A DNA stretch of 64,000 nucleotides from Pseudomonas sp. BSw22131 (lineage in GTDB: Bacteria; Pseudomonadota; Gammaproteobacteria; Pseudomonadales; Pseudomonadaceae): the NCBI RefSeq assembly GCF_026810445.1, contig NZ_CP113949.1:5675291-5739290 (forward strand). The letters are read 5' to 3'. Made by a program: the position numbers and the translations under genes. Each line of letters starts with the position of its first letter. The first letter of the stretch is position 1. Under the pieces are notes generated by a model. It saw nothing but the letters and a program-made list of their open reading frames with translations, was not told the origin of the DNA and ran no database searches. Below are positions 38,258 through 48,543 of the stretch, one piece after another.

Positions 38258-39576
38258 ACCCGCGCCTCGCCGCCGCCAAAGCCCTCGCCGCCGTGCTTAG
38301 CGGCAAGGCTTCGCTCAACAGCTCTCTGCCAACGCAACTGGACAAGGTCGAGGACCGCGATCGCGGGCTGACCCAAGACCTCGCATTTGGTACTGCGCGC
38401 TGGGAGCCGAGGCTCGCCGCGCTGGCGGCCAAACTGTTGCAAAAGCCTTTCAAGGCTGCCGACAACGACGTTCAGGCTTTACTCCTGGTGGGCTTGTATC
38501 AACTGTTCTATTCACGCATCCCCGCCCACGCCGCCATCGGTGAAACGGTCGGTTGCGCGGACAAACTCAAGAAGCCTTGGGCCAAGGCGTTACTCAATGC
38601 GGTGCTGCGTCGGGCCCAACGTGAAGGCGAGGCATTGCTGACCGAGCTTGAACACGACCCCGTGGTCCGCACTGCGCACCCGCGCTGGCTGCAAAAGGCG
38701 CTGAAAGCAGCGTGGCCCGACCACTGGGAAGCCATTTGCGCCGCCAACAACGCACATCCGCCGATGATCCTGCGGGTCAATCGTCGTCACAAGACTCGCG
38801 ATCACTACCTGCAACTGCTGCTGGACGCCGGCATTGAGGCGCGCGCGACCACGTTCAGTCAGGACGGTATCGTCTTGATTGAGCCGACCGACGTGCGTGG
38901 CCTGCCCGGGTTCGCCGAGGGCTGGATCAGCGTCCAGGACGAGGCCGCTCAACTGGCAGCCGACTTGCTGGAGCTGGCGCCCGGACAACGCGTGCTCGAT
39001 GCCTGTTGCGCGCCGGGCGGTAAGACCTGTCACTTGTTGGAGGTGCAGCAGGAGCTGGCGGGCGTGGTGGCGGTGGACCTCGAAGCCAAACGCATGGTGC
39101 GGGTGAAAGAGAACCTGGACCGTCTTGGGCTAACCGCAGAGCTGATTGCTGCCGATGCCCGTGCAACAGATCAGTGGTGGGACGGAAAGCCGTTTCAACG
39201 GATTTTGCTGGACGCGCCGTGCTCGGCAACAGGTGTCATCCGACGTCATCCAGACATCAAGCTGACGCGCCAGGCGGACGACATCCCTGCGCTCGCCGCA
39301 CTGCAAGGCCAATTGCTTGATGCCCTGTGGCCGACACTGCAAGTGGGCGGTATTTTGTTGTATGCGACGTGCTCTACGTTGCCGAGCGAGAACACTGAGG
39401 TCATCGAAGCATTTCTCGCACGCACCTCAGGCGCGCGGGAGCTGGACATCGCAGGGCAAAACGGCAATACGGCGCCGGGGCTGAAACAGCCCCACGGTCG
39501 CCAGTTGTTGGCGCAGGAAGGCGGCCACGACGGGTTTTACTACGCCAAACTGATCAAAATCGCGGCGACGCTCTGA
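38254..39576 (+). CDS. rsmB: 16S rRNA m5C967 methyltransferase
   Basis: SAM-dependent methylation of C967 in 16S rRNA. 440 residues: N-terminal NusB-like domain ([20 protein letters not shown] onward, with [20 protein letters not shown]) and C-terminal Rossmann methyltransferase. SAM motif I is [17 protein letters not shown]; the catalytic Cys motifs are [10 protein letters not shown] and [14 protein letters not shown] overlap with fmt. TrkA follows after a REP doublet. Confidence 0.96.
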   Translation: MNPRLAAAKALAAVLSGKASLNSSLPTQLDKVEDRDRGLTQDLAFGTARWEPRLAALAAKLLQKPFKAADNDVQALLLVGLYQLFYSRIPAHAAIGETVGCADKLKKPWAKALLNAVLRRAQREGEALLTELEHDPVVRTAHPRWLQKALKAAWPDHWEAICAANNAHPPMILRVNRRHKTRDHYLQLLLDAGIEARATTFSQDGIVLIEPTDVRGLPGFAEGWISVQDEAAQLAADLLELAPGQRVLDACCAPGGKTCHLLEVQQELAGVVAVDLEAKRMVRVKENLDRLGLTAELIAADARATDQWWDGKPFQRILLDAPCSATGVIRRHPDIKLTRQADDIPALAALQGQLLDALWPTLQVGGILLYATCSTLPSENTEVIEAFLARTSGARELDIAGQNGNTAPGLKQPHGRQLLAQEGGHDGFYYAKLIKIAATL

Positions 39577-39592
39577 CGCTGACAATGGAAAT

Positions 39593-39681
39593 GTGAGAGG
39601 GCGCTTGCTCGCGATAAGGCAGTACAGACGCTGAAGCCATCGCGACTGTTCAGGAATCTCGCGAGCAAGCGCCCTCCCACA
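39593..39681. repeat. REP doublet between rsmB and trkA
   Basis: GTGAGAGGGCGCTTGCTCGC and GCGAGCAAGCGCCCTCCCAC are near-perfect inverted copies about 45 bp apart. This is the cleanest pair of the window. Confidence 0.9.
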
Positions 39682-39745
39682 GACTCCGTTGGTGCACCGA
39701 TCTGCACGCTCAGGTCTCCATAGGATTGTTTCAAGGAGTGAAGGA

Positions 39746-41119
39746 TTGAAAATCATCATTCTCGGCGCAGGGCAGGTGGGCGGCACGCTGGCCGAGCACT
39801 TGGCCAGTGAGGCCAACGACATCACGGTGGTCGACACCGATGGTGATCGTCTTCGTGACCTGGGCGACAAGCTGGACATCCGTACCGTTCAGGGTCGCGG
39901 TTCGTTTCCCAATGTTCTGCGTCAGGCCGGTGCTGATGATGCCGATATGCTGGTTGCCGTCACGAGCAGTGACGAGACCAACATGATCGCCTGCCAGGTC
40001 GCCTACACCTTGTTTCACACGCCGACCAAGATCGCCCGCATCCGCGAATCCGCGTATCTGACGCGCGCGGGCCTGTTCGATAACGACGCCATCCCGGTGG
40101 ACGTCCTTATAAGCCCGGAACAAGTCGTCACCAACTACATCAAGCGCCTGATCGAATACCCCGGCGCCCTCCAGGTGATTGATTTCGCCGGAGGCAAAGT
40201 GCAACTGGTGGCGGTCAAGGCGTACTACGGTGGGCCACTGGTGGGTCAGCAGTTGCGTCAGTTGCGTGAACACATGCCCAGTGTAGACACGCGAGTCGCG
40301 GCGATTTTCCGACGTGACCGTCCGATTATTCCGCAGGGCGACACGGTTATCGAAGCGGATGACGAGGTCTTCTTCATCGCCGCCAAGGCGCATATTCGCG
40401 CAGTGATGGGTGAAATGCGCCAGCTGGACGAGCGCTACAAACGCATCATCATCGCCGGCGGTGGACACATTGGTGAGCGGTTGGCGGAAGCCATCGAAAA
40501 CCGCTATCAGGTCAAGATCATCGAGATGAACCCGGCTCGCTGCCGTTACCTGTCCGACACGCTGGACAATACCGTCGTCCTGCAAGGCAGCGCCTCTGAT
40601 CGCGACCTGCTGGTCGAGGAGAATATCGACAACGCCGACCTGTTTCTGGCGCTGACCAATGACGACGAGGCCAACATCATGTCGTCATTACTCGCCAAGC
40701 GACTGGGCGCCAAGAAGGTCATGACGATCATCAACAACGCGGCATATGTGGACCTGATACAAGGCGGAGAGATCGACATTGCGATCAGCCCCCAATTGGC
40801 GACGATTGGCACATTGCTGGCTCACGTGCGCCGTGGCGACATCGCGAGCGTGCATTCGCTGCGGCGCGGCGCGGCAGAAGCGATTGAAATCGTGGCGCAC
40901 GGCGACGCGAAATCCAGCAAGGTAATTGGTCGTGCCATTCGCGACATCGACTTGCCCTCAGGAACCACGATTGGAGCGATTACCCGGGGCGAGGATGTAC
41001 TGATTGCCCACGATGCGACGGTCATTGAGTCAGGCGATCACGTCGTCATGTTTCTTGTGGATAAAAAATACATTCGCGATGTGGAGCGGCTGTTCCAGAT
41101 GGGCTTGAGTTTCTTCTGA
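39746..41119 (+). CDS. trkA: Trk potassium-uptake peripheral NAD-binding protein
   Basis: Cytosolic gating ring subunit of the Trk K+ transporter, 457 residues. It has two RCK_N/RCK_C repeats: first Rossmann [15 protein letters not shown] (residues 5-19), second [17 protein letters not shown] (about 235). The start is TTG 39746, with AAGGAGTGAAGGA upstream; the next ATG is far inside. fmt-rsmB-trkA form one locus as in E. coli. No membrane subunit gene (trkH) is here. Confidence 0.95.
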   Translation: MKIIILGAGQVGGTLAEHLASEANDITVVDTDGDRLRDLGDKLDIRTVQGRGSFPNVLRQAGADDADMLVAVTSSDETNMIACQVAYTLFHTPTKIARIRESAYLTRAGLFDNDAIPVDVLISPEQVVTNYIKRLIEYPGALQVIDFAGGKVQLVAVKAYYGGPLVGQQLRQLREHMPSVDTRVAAIFRRDRPIIPQGDTVIEADDEVFFIAAKAHIRAVMGEMRQLDERYKRIIIAGGGHIGERLAEAIENRYQVKIIEMNPARCRYLSDTLDNTVVLQGSASDRDLLVEENIDNADLFLALTNDDEANIMSSLLAKRLGAKKVMTIINNAAYVDLIQGGEIDIAISPQLATIGTLLAHVRRGDIASVHSLRRGAAEAIEIVAHGDAKSSKVIGRAIRDIDLPSGTTIGAITRGEDVLIAHDATVIESGDHVVMFLVDKKYIRDVERLFQMGLSFF

Positions 41120-41154
41120 GCGCCCACGTACCGGGGCGCTTCTACAGGCCTGAC

Positions 41155-42042
41155 TCAGTACCAGCGGGCCTCACCGGCGGGGCGTTTCTTGAAGCGCTTC
41201 ATGGTCCACATGTACTGGCTCGGATAAGTCCGCACGTACTTCTCAACCACCTTGCTCATGGCCGCAGCGGAGGTTTGCGTGTCGGTGCTGTACATATCTT
41301 CCGGTGCGGCTTCGAGCACCACTTTGTAGCCAGAGCCGTCCTCAAGCCGCATCGCGTGCAGGAACACCCCAACCGCCTTGCCACCCGCCAGCATGTTTGG
41401 CACGAACTTGCTGGTCAGTGCCACCGTCCCGCAGAACGGTACGAAAATGCCTGCCGATTCCGCTGGCTCCGGGTCAGCCGGGATACCCACCGAACCACCT
41501 TTGCGCACTTCCTTTATAACGCTGAGGATGCCTTCCTTGGTTGAGGCCGCCACGCGGTTACCCAACTGCACACGCTGTTTGCGCAACAAATCGTCCACCG
41601 CCTTGAGCTTGGGCGGACGGTAGAAAATGATCGGTTTGCACTGGCTGCAATAGAAGTGATTGAGCACCTCCCAGTTACCCAAGTGGCTGGTGATGCCGAC
41701 TACGCCCTTGCCGGACGCCAACGCGTCGGTGAGGACTTCGAGACCTTCGACTTCGCGTACCAGATCGATTGATTTCTGAGCGGGCCAGATCCAGGCACAA
41801 GCGCTCTCGGTCAGGGTCTTGCCGATGTCCATCAGGCTGCGGCCAACCAGTGCTTCCAGCTCCTGGGGATTGAGCTCGGGAAAGCATTTGGAAAGATTGA
41901 TACGTGCCACTTCACGCGAACGGTTGGGCAACTTCCACATTAACCAGCCGATGGCAGTGCCGACCGTTTGCACAGCGCGCCAGGGCAACAGGGCAAACAA
42001 CCGTAACGCCCCGACCATCATGGCGCCTTTGAACTTATCCAC
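41155..42042 (-). CDS. htrB: Lipid A lauroyl-type acyltransferase (LpxL/HtrB family)
   Basis: Inner-membrane late acyltransferase that adds a secondary acyl chain to Kdo2-lipid A. 295 residues, N-terminal membrane anchor (ALRLFALLPWRAVQ), catalytic HLGNWE (His120, Glu125), and C-terminal LpxL tail (YPSQYMWTMKRFKKRPAG). The PAO1 homologue htrB1 (PA0011) adds 2-hydroxylaurate. GTG start after AGGAGTGATCT. A perfect DnaA box covers the start region (42035-42043). Confidence 0.92.
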   Translation of the reverse strand: MDKFKGAMMVGALRLFALLPWRAVQTVGTAIGWLMWKLPNRSREVARINLSKCFPELNPQELEALVGRSLMDIGKTLTESACAWIWPAQKSIDLVREVEGLEVLTDALASGKGVVGITSHLGNWEVLNHFYCSQCKPIIFYRPPKLKAVDDLLRKQRVQLGNRVAASTKEGILSVIKEVRKGGSVGIPADPEPAESAGIFVPFCGTVALTSKFVPNMLAGGKAVGVFLHAMRLEDGSGYKVVLEAAPEDMYSTDTQTSAAAMSKVVEKYVRTYPSQYMWTMKRFKKRPAGEARWY

Positions 42043-42080
42043 AGATCACTCCTGAATCAATGAGGCGGGCATTGTAACCA

Positions 42081-42632
42081 TCAGCGGGCCAACGCTGCGT
42101 ACTGATCACAATCGACGGTGTGGTCCATAACCATTCCGGTGGCCTGCATGTAGGCGTAGCAAATGGTTGGACCGACGAAGGTGAAGCCTGCTTTTTTCAG
42201 CGCCTTGCTCATGGCTTCGGCCTCCGGGGTGATGGCCGGAACCTGGGTGCGGTCCTTGAAATGATTGATCCTGGGCTTACCGCCCACAAAGGACCAGACG
42301 AACGCGACTGGGTCTTCAAGCTTGAGCCAGGCTTGGGCATTGCGGCGCGCCGCGTTGAGCTTGAGTCGATTGCGCACGATGCCGGGCTCGAGCATCAGCG
42401 CTTCAATCTCTGCATCGGTCATCTGCGCCAAGCGTTGCACGTCAAAGCCGAACATGACTTCTCGGTAACGGGCGCGTTTCTTTAAAATCGTGATCCACGA
42501 CAAACCGGCCTGGAACCCTTCGAGCAACAGGAACTCGAAGAGCATCTGCGCATCGCGCAACGGCACGCCCCACTCTTGATCGTGATAGGCCATATAAAGA
42601 GGGTCTTCGTTGCACCAAAAGCAGCGTGGCAT
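42081..42632 (-). CDS. tag: 3-methyladenine DNA glycosylase I
   Basis: Constitutive base-excision enzyme that removes 3-methyladenine, 183 residues. Family marks: [22 protein letters not shown] (the first 22 residues; zinc Cys and HDxEWG), [19 protein letters not shown] and the end zinc motif MDHTVDC. Just downstream of the glyQS start, divergent from it. Structural zinc (Cys, His, His, Cys) matches E. coli Tag. Confidence 0.95.
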   Translation of the reverse strand: MPRCFWCNEDPLYMAYHDQEWGVPLRDAQMLFEFLLLEGFQAGLSWITILKKRARYREVMFGFDVQRLAQMTDAEIEALMLEPGIVRNRLKLNAARRNAQAWLKLEDPVAFVWSFVGGKPRINHFKDRTQVPAITPEAEAMSKALKKAGFTFVGPTICYAYMQATGMVMDHTVDCDQYAALAR

Positions 42633-42713
42633 AGGGCTCCAAGGGTGGAGGCGCGGTCGAATCGGGTATACTCCCGCTCTTTAAATCGCAGCCCCCCAGT
42701 ACAGGTGAATTTC

Positions 42714-43667
42714 GTGAGCCAGCCTACGCCAGCCGTGCGTACCTTCCAAGACTTGATCCTCGCCCTCCAGCAATACTGGGCTGAGCAAGGTTGTGTGGTC
42801 CTTCAGCCCTACGATATGGAAGTGGGCGCCGGTACTTTCCACACTGCCACGTTTCTGCGCGCCATCGGCCCGGAAACCTGGAACGCCGCTTATGTGCAGC
42901 CCAGTCGCCGCCCGACTGACGGCCGCTACGGCGAAAACCCGAACCGTCTGCAGCACTATTACCAGTTTCAGGTGGTTCTCAAGCCCAATCCGGACAACTT
43001 CCAGGAGCTGTACCTCGGTTCCCTGAAACACGTCGGCCTCGACCCGCTCGTGCACGATGTTCGCTTCGTCGAAGACAATTGGGAATCGCCAACGCTCGGC
43101 GCCTGGGGCATGGGCTGGGAAATCTGGCTCAACGGCATGGAAGTGTCGCAGTTCACCTACTTCCAGCAAGCAGGCGGCATCGAGTGCTACCCGGTCACCG
43201 GCGAGATCACATACGGTCTCGAACGCCTTGCGATGTACCTGCAAAACGTCGACTCGGTGTACGACCTGGTCTGGGCCGATGGCCCGTTCGGTCGTGTGAC
43301 CTACGGCGATGTGTTCCATCAGAACGAAGTCGAACAATCGACCTACAACTTCGAGCAGGCCAACGTCGAAAAACTCTTCGAGATGTTCGACTTCTATGAA
43401 AGCGAAGCCAAACGCCTGATCGAACTGGATCAGCCGTTACCGCTGCCGAGCTATGAAATGGTCCTCAAGGCTTCTCACACCTTCAACTTGCTGGACGCAC
43501 GTCGCGCTATTTCCGTGACTGCGCGTCAGCAATACATCCTGCGCGTGCGTACCCTGGCCCGCTCCGTGGCCCAGGCTTACCTGATGGCCCGGGCCAAGCT
43601 TGGCTTCCCGATGGCGCCCCCTGATCTACGTGATGAAGTGTTGGCTAAGCTGGAGGCTGCGCAATGA
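42714..43667 (+). CDS. glyQ: Glycyl-tRNA synthetase alpha subunit
   Basis: Class II synthetase catalytic subunit of the alpha2-beta2 GlyRS, 317 residues. Motif 2 and 3 elements: [19 protein letters not shown] and [13 protein letters not shown]. Start is GTG 42714 ([11 protein letters not shown]) after CAGGTGAATTTC; the frame to 42576 overlaps tag and is not credible. The stop overlaps the glyS ATG (ATGA). Confidence 0.97.
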   Translation: MSQPTPAVRTFQDLILALQQYWAEQGCVVLQPYDMEVGAGTFHTATFLRAIGPETWNAAYVQPSRRPTDGRYGENPNRLQHYYQFQVVLKPNPDNFQELYLGSLKHVGLDPLVHDVRFVEDNWESPTLGAWGMGWEIWLNGMEVSQFTYFQQAGGIECYPVTGEITYGLERLAMYLQNVDSVYDLVWADGPFGRVTYGDVFHQNEVEQSTYNFEQANVEKLFEMFDFYESEAKRLIELDQPLPLPSYEMVLKASHTFNLLDARRAISVTARQQYILRVRTLARSVAQAYLMARAKLGFPMAPPDLRDEVLAKLEAAQ

Positions 43668-45718
43668 GTGCTCAAGATTTCCTGGTCGAACTGGGCACCG
43701 AGGAACTCCCACCCAAAGCGCTGAGCGTGCTGGGCGATGCGTTTCTGGCCGGTATCGAAAAAGGTTTGCAGGCCGCAGGACTCACCTACAGCGCCAAACA
43801 GGTGTACGCCGCGCCTCGGCGCCTGGCGGTGCTGATCACCGAACTGGCCACCCAGCAACCTGATCGCAGCGTGAACCTGGACGGCCCGCCGCTGCAGGCC
43901 GCTTTTGACGCTGAAGGCAAACCGACTCAAGCCGCATTGGGGTTCGCCAAGAAGTGTGGCGTTGATCTGAGTGAAATCGATCAGAGCGGCCCAAAGCTGC
44001 GTTACAGCCAAAGCATCGCAGGTAAATCCACTGCCAGCCTGTTGCCAACCATCGTTGAAGACTCCCTGAACGATTTGCCGATTCCCAAGCGCATGCGCTG
44101 GGGTGCCCGCAAGGAAGAGTTCGTGCGGCCAACCCAGTGGCTGGTCATGCTTTTCGGCGAGCAGGTTATCGACTGCACGATCCTTGCCCAGACCTCGGGC
44201 CGTGAATCACGCGGGCATCGCTTCCACCATCCGGAAAGCGTGCGCATCACCTCGCCGGCCAGCTACATCAGCGACCTGCGTGCAGCCCACGTACTGGCCG
44301 ATTTCAACGAGCGCCGCCAACTGATCAGCAAGCGTATCGGAGAGCTAGCGACCCAGTACGAAGGTACCGCCATTGTTCCGCCAAGCCTGCTTGATGAAGT
44401 CACCGCGCTGGTTGAATGGCCCGTGCCGCTGGTGTGCTCGTTTGAGGAGCGCTTCCTGGACGTGCCGCAGGAAGCGCTGATTATCACCATGCAGGACAAC
44501 CAGAAATACTTCTGCCTGCTGGACGCCGATGGCAAGTTGCTGCCGCGCTTCATTACAGTGGCCAACATCGAAAGCAAGGATCCTTCGCAGATCGTGCTGG
44601 GCAACGAAAAAGTCGTTCGTCCGCGTCTGACCGATGCTGAGTTCTTCTACAAGCAGGACAAAAAACAAAAGCTCGAAACCTTCAACCAGCGTCTGCAGAA
44701 CGTCGTGTTTCAAGCGCAACTGGGTACGGTGTTCGACAAGGCAGAGCGAGTCTCCAAACTCGCCGCATTCATTGCGCCACGTATTGGCGGCGACGCCCAG
44801 CGCGCTGCGCGTGCGGGCCTGCTGTCCAAGTGCGACCTGGCCACCGAAATGGTCGGCGAATTCCCGGAAATGCAGGGTATAGCGGGCTATTACTACGCAT
44901 TGGCCGATGGCGAGCAAGAAGACGTCGCACTGGCGCTCAACGAGCAATACATGCCACGTGGTGCGGGTGCTGAACTGCCCACCACGCTGACTGGCGCTGC
45001 GGTTGCCATCGCTGACAAGCTCGACACGCTGGTCGGCATTTTCGGCATCGGCATGTTGCCCACCGGCAGCAAAGACCCGTACGCACTGCGCCGCGCAGCG
45101 CTGGGTATCCTGCGTATTCTGATCGAGAAAAAGCTCGACCTGGACCTGATCAAGACGGTGCAATTTGCCGTCGCTCAGTTCGGCACCAAGATCAAACCAG
45201 CCGGTTTGCCGGAGCAGGTATTGGAGTTCATCTTCGACCGCCTGCGTGCGCGTTATGAAGACGAAGGTGTCGACGTGTCCGTGTATTTATCGGTCCGCGC
45301 GCTGCAACCGGCGTCTGCACTGGACTTCGATCAGCGGGTGCAGGCGGTTCAAGCGTTCCGGAAACTGCCTGAAGCAGCAGCACTGGCGGCGGTGAACAAA
45401 CGCGTATCGAACCTGTTGGGTAAAGCGGAGGGCAGTATCGCTCACACAGTCGAGCCCAAATACTTCGATAATGCCAACGAGTTCTCGCTGTATTCGGCCA
45501 TTCAGCAAGCAGACCAGGCTGTACAGCCAATGGCAGCAGGGCGCCAGTACACCGAATCGCTTGCACGACTGGCGGCATTGCGTGAGCCGGTGGATGCGTT
45601 TTTTGAAGCGGTGATGGTCAATGCAGAAGACGCCAGCGTGCGCGCTAACCGTTATGCGTTGTTGGCGCGTCTGCGGGGACTGTTTCTGGGCGTTGCCGAC
45701 ATCTCATTGTTGAGCTGA
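43664..45718 (+). CDS. glyS: Glycyl-tRNA synthetase beta subunit
   Basis: Large tRNA-binding subunit, 684 residues, of the alpha2-beta2 enzyme. HD-like and body domains occur in the middle ([18 protein letters not shown]) and a DALR-type anticodon-binding domain at the end ([19 protein letters not shown]). Coupled to glyQ by a 4-base overlap. Confidence 0.97.
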   Translation: MSAQDFLVELGTEELPPKALSVLGDAFLAGIEKGLQAAGLTYSAKQVYAAPRRLAVLITELATQQPDRSVNLDGPPLQAAFDAEGKPTQAALGFAKKCGVDLSEIDQSGPKLRYSQSIAGKSTASLLPTIVEDSLNDLPIPKRMRWGARKEEFVRPTQWLVMLFGEQVIDCTILAQTSGRESRGHRFHHPESVRITSPASYISDLRAAHVLADFNERRQLISKRIGELATQYEGTAIVPPSLLDEVTALVEWPVPLVCSFEERFLDVPQEALIITMQDNQKYFCLLDADGKLLPRFITVANIESKDPSQIVLGNEKVVRPRLTDAEFFYKQDKKQKLETFNQRLQNVVFQAQLGTVFDKAERVSKLAAFIAPRIGGDAQRAARAGLLSKCDLATEMVGEFPEMQGIAGYYYALADGEQEDVALALNEQYMPRGAGAELPTTLTGAAVAIADKLDTLVGIFGIGMLPTGSKDPYALRRAALGILRILIEKKLDLDLIKTVQFAVAQFGTKIKPAGLPEQVLEFIFDRLRARYEDEGVDVSVYLSVRALQPASALDFDQRVQAVQAFRKLPEAAALAAVNKRVSNLLGKAEGSIAHTVEPKYFDNANEFSLYSAIQQADQAVQPMAAGRQYTESLARLAALREPVDAFFEAVMVNAEDASVRANRYALLARLRGLFLGVADISLLS

Positions 45719-45734
45719 TAGCGGGAGAGCGAGA

Positions 45735-46286
45735 GTGAAGCTGCTGATTCTCGACCGGGACGGGGTGATCAACCAAGACTCCGACGCCTACATCAAGTCG
45801 GTGGAGGAGTGGATTCCGATTCCCGGGTCGATTGAGGCAATCGCGCAACTGAGCAAGGCCGGCTGGACGGTGGCAATCGCCACCAACCAGTCCGGCATCG
45901 CTCGTGGCTATTACGACATGGCAACCCTGGACGCGATGCATGCGCGGTTACGCTCATTGGTTGCGGAGCAGGGCGGCGAAGTCGGGCTGATCGTATATTG
46001 CCCTCATGGCCCGGACGAGAACTGCGCTTGCCGCAAACCCAAGCCCGGCATGCTGAACACCATCGCCAACCATTACGCTGCGGATTTGCGCGGCATGTGG
46101 TTTGTGGGGGACAGCAAGGGTGACCTGGAGGCGGCGCAGGCCGTCGATTCACAACCCGTTCTTGTATTGACGGGTAAAGGCCAGAAAACGCGAAGCACTT
46201 CAGTGCCCGCCAACACGCTGGTTTTCGATGATCTGGCGGCGGTTGCCGCAGAACTTATTCACACTCACGCATCGCAAAATGGCTAG
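45735..46286 (+). CDS. gmhB: D-glycero-beta-D-manno-heptose 1,7-bisphosphate 7-phosphatase
   Basis: HAD phosphatase of LPS heptose synthesis, 183 residues. Asp7 and Asp9 (LDRDGVINQDS) are the nucleophile and acid. The GmhB-specific zinc loop is CPHGPDENCACRKPKPG (Cys89, His91, Cys97, Cys99). The start is GTG with GGGAGAGCGA upstream. Between glyS (16 bp) and the acyltransferase, as in PAO1. Confidence 0.94.
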   Translation: MKLLILDRDGVINQDSDAYIKSVEEWIPIPGSIEAIAQLSKAGWTVAIATNQSGIARGYYDMATLDAMHARLRSLVAEQGGEVGLIVYCPHGPDENCACRKPKPGMLNTIANHYAADLRGMWFVGDSKGDLEAAQAVDSQPVLVLTGKGQKTRSTSVPANTLVFDDLAAVAAELIHTHASQNG

Positions 46287-46341
46287 CCGGTCATTCAACG
46301 GTGCGCAAGATCCGGGCGACGCCCGTACGGTAAACGCTGCT

Positions 46342-47112
46342 ATGTCGATGATGCGGGCAATCAGGCTGTTCTTCTTCTACCTGCTGCTGGGCAGTACCGC
46401 TCTACTGTGGTGCTCGCTGAGCTTTTTCGTCGCGCCTTTCATGTCTTTCCCCGCTCGTTATCGCTTCATCAATGTGTATTGGTGCCGCTGCGCGCTATGG
46501 CTGACGCGGGTCATGCTCAATATCAACGTTCAAATCACCGGTCAGGAAAACGTTCCGAAAACACCTTGTGTGATCGTGTCCAACCACCAGAGCACGTGGG
46601 AGACGTTTTTTCTGTCGGCGCACTTTCAACCCTTGAGCCAGGTGCTCAAGCGCGAGCTGTTGTACGTGCCGTTCTTTGGTTGGGCGATGGCGATGTTGCG
46701 ACCGATTGCGATCAATCGCGATAACCCCAAGGCTGCGCTCAAAGAGGTCGCCAAGAAAGGTGATGAGTTATTGAGGGACGGTGTCTGGGTGCTGATATTT
46801 CCTGAGGGCACGCGCGTCCCTTACGGCCAGATCGGAAAGTTTTCACGAAGCGGGTCGGCACTGGCCGTGAATGCCGAGCTGCCGGTCCTGCCGGTGGCGC
46901 ATAACGCCGGCAAGTTCTGGCCTAAGGAAGGATGGGGCAAAAAGGCGGGGACGATTCAGGTCGTCATCGGTGAACCCATGTACGCAGAGGGCACCGGACC
47001 TCGGGCAATCGCCGCGCTGAATGATCGTGTTGCCGCATGGAATGAGGCCACACAGAAGGCTCTGGGCTCGGCTGCGATGCCCGTCACTATTCCAGAAAAA
47101 GCACCCGTGTAA
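46342..47112 (+). CDS. Lysophospholipid/1-acyl-glycerol-3-phosphate acyltransferase (PlsC family; PA0005 LptA-like)
   Basis: Inner-membrane acyltransferase, 256 residues with an N-terminal hydrophobic segment (LFFFYLLLGSTALLWCSLSFF in two parts, residues 9-31). Acyltransferase box I is NHQSTWE (His82, Glu87); FPEGTR (153-158) is box III. PA0005 carries the same unusual NHQSTWE variant in place of HxxxxD. The start at 46342 (MSMMRAIRL) matches the family; an ATG at 46279 inside the gmhB end is the alternative. No strong ribosome site for either. Last core gene before the accessory insert. Confidence 0.88.
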   Translation: MSMMRAIRLFFFYLLLGSTALLWCSLSFFVAPFMSFPARYRFINVYWCRCALWLTRVMLNINVQITGQENVPKTPCVIVSNHQSTWETFFLSAHFQPLSQVLKRELLYVPFFGWAMAMLRPIAINRDNPKAALKEVAKKGDELLRDGVWVLIFPEGTRVPYGQIGKFSRSGSALAVNAELPVLPVAHNAGKFWPKEGWGKKAGTIQVVIGEPMYAEGTGPRAIAALNDRVAAWNEATQKALGSAAMPVTIPEKAPV

Positions 47113-47193
47113 TTTTGTGGATAACCTGTGCACGATTTTCGTAAAAAAAACGATAAATCGTGCTAATCCCCTAATTTTATTACTTATTTCCTA

Positions 47194-47252
47194 AAGCACT
47201 TAACGGACCAAAAACGTGCATAAGTTTTTTGGTCCGTCAAATTCAAGTGCTT
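47194..47252. terminator. Nested inverted repeat between convergent plsC-like and MFS genes
   Basis: Inner 12-bp stem ACGGACCAAAAA/TTTTTGGTCCGT (47203-47214 with 47226-47237, loop 11) inside an outer AAGCACTT/AAGTGCTT stem (47194-47201 with 47245-47252). The inner stem ends in A5/T5, and could terminate in both directions. A second role is possible. Confidence 0.6.
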
Positions 47253-47305
47253 GATAAGCGCTACGAATGAAGGGCTTGAGCCCTCGCTTATCTGGGGGGT
47301 GTCAG

Positions 47306-48496
47306 TCAAGTAACGGCGCCAGCTGTTCGCGATATCCACAGATTGCAAAGTGCTGCCATCCCTACCAATACCAGTCCACCCATTGCCGCCGCGACGAAGC
47401 CGGAACCAGGCGATACGCTGTCGATCGCCAATCCTACAAGCGGCGTGGCCATGGTCTGACCAATCCTGTATGCCGAATCCTGAAGCCCCATCGCTTCGCC
47501 ACGCACCGTCGACGGAGCCAGGTTGGCTACGGTTTCCGAGCCCGCAGCGAGTGTAGGCGTACATAGCAGGTTGGTCGGGAGCAGCGCGATCATCAGAATC
47601 CACCAGGTCTGATCGAACAGCGCCACGGGCAACAACAGAAAGCTCATCCCGAATGCCAGCGACGCCTGCGAGAGAGAGCGGTGAACGATCCCGTGTACGA
47701 AACCACCAGCAATCGAGGCCACCGACATTGCGGCGATGACATAGCCAGTGAAGCCGAGCTGACCGTTTTCCCGCAGGACGGCGATCAACGCCAGTTCAGT
47801 CCCCGACAAAACGAACAACGCGCCTGCGCTGACGAACAACGCTGATACCAATCGCCCTGACATCCATGTCTTCAGAGCCGGCCTTACGGGTTTGGCCACT
47901 GCCGCGATTTCTTCAGGGCTGCGGGTGGGCCAGTTGAGCCGGTAAAGCACGATGTAAGAAAGCGCTCGCCATAAGCCAATCCCTGCCAGCGTCGCGGTGG
48001 GGGAATACAAGGTGATCAGCAAAATACCCACGGTCGGGCCGATGACGAACGACAGCTCCATCAGCATCATGTTGAGCGAGTACGCCGGACGCCTGCGATC
48101 TTCTGGCACAAGGCTGGCAACGAATTGTCTGGCGAGCGACCCGGTGGGCACCGTAAAAACCGAGGCCAGAAACGCCAGCCCGATAAACGCAAGAAACGGC
48201 ACGAACGGCAGCAAGGCCCAGGCAATCGTCGATAACGTCCCGCATACAACGACGACGGGGCGTAGCCCATGCTTGTCAATCATGCGTCCGAGCACCGGAG
48301 AGCCAATCGCAAAGCCCAGCGCGGTGGCCGTGCCGACAACGCCTGCATCGAAGTAGCCGCGACCCAGGTCGGTCAGTACATGCAAGGTCAGCGTCAGGCT
48401 CATGATGGTCAGCGGCAGACCCGCGACGAACATGAACAGGATGGCGGGGAGCACCCTCGGCAGCTCTAGCACTTTCCGGTATTTGTACAACGACAT
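47306..48496 (-). CDS. MFS transporter (efflux type)
   Basis: A 396-residue protein with about 12 membrane segments. The loop-2 motif is GSPVLGRMIDKHGLRP, typical of MFS drug or sugar exporters. The start at 48496 (MSLYKYRKVLEL) is chosen because the 30-codon extension has no ribosome site. It is the first gene of the insert and is followed (upstream on this strand) by the glycosidase with a 47-bp gap, so the two may be one operon. The substrate cannot be told. Confidence 0.85.
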   Translation of the reverse strand: MSLYKYRKVLELPRVLPAILFMFVAGLPLTIMSLTLTLHVLTDLGRGYFDAGVVGTATALGFAIGSPVLGRMIDKHGLRPVVVVCGTLSTIAWALLPFVPFLAFIGLAFLASVFTVPTGSLARQFVASLVPEDRRRPAYSLNMMLMELSFVIGPTVGILLITLYSPTATLAGIGLWRALSYIVLYRLNWPTRSPEEIAAVAKPVRPALKTWMSGRLVSALFVSAGALFVLSGTELALIAVLRENGQLGFTGYVIAAMSVASIAGGFVHGIVHRSLSQASLAFGMSFLLLPVALFDQTWWILMIALLPTNLLCTPTLAAGSETVANLAPSTVRGEAMGLQDSAYRIGQTMATPLVGLAIDSVSPGSGFVAAAMGGLVLVGMAALCNLWISRTAGAVT

Positions 48497-48543
48497 CCTG
48501 ACACAGCTCCCTGAGTTGAAAACGCTCCTGACCAGAGACTCGA

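Noticed and set aside
42576..42713. 46-codon N-terminal extension of GlyQ
   Set aside because: It overlaps tag coding on the other strand, and the GTG at 42714 begins the family-typical sequence with a ribosome site.
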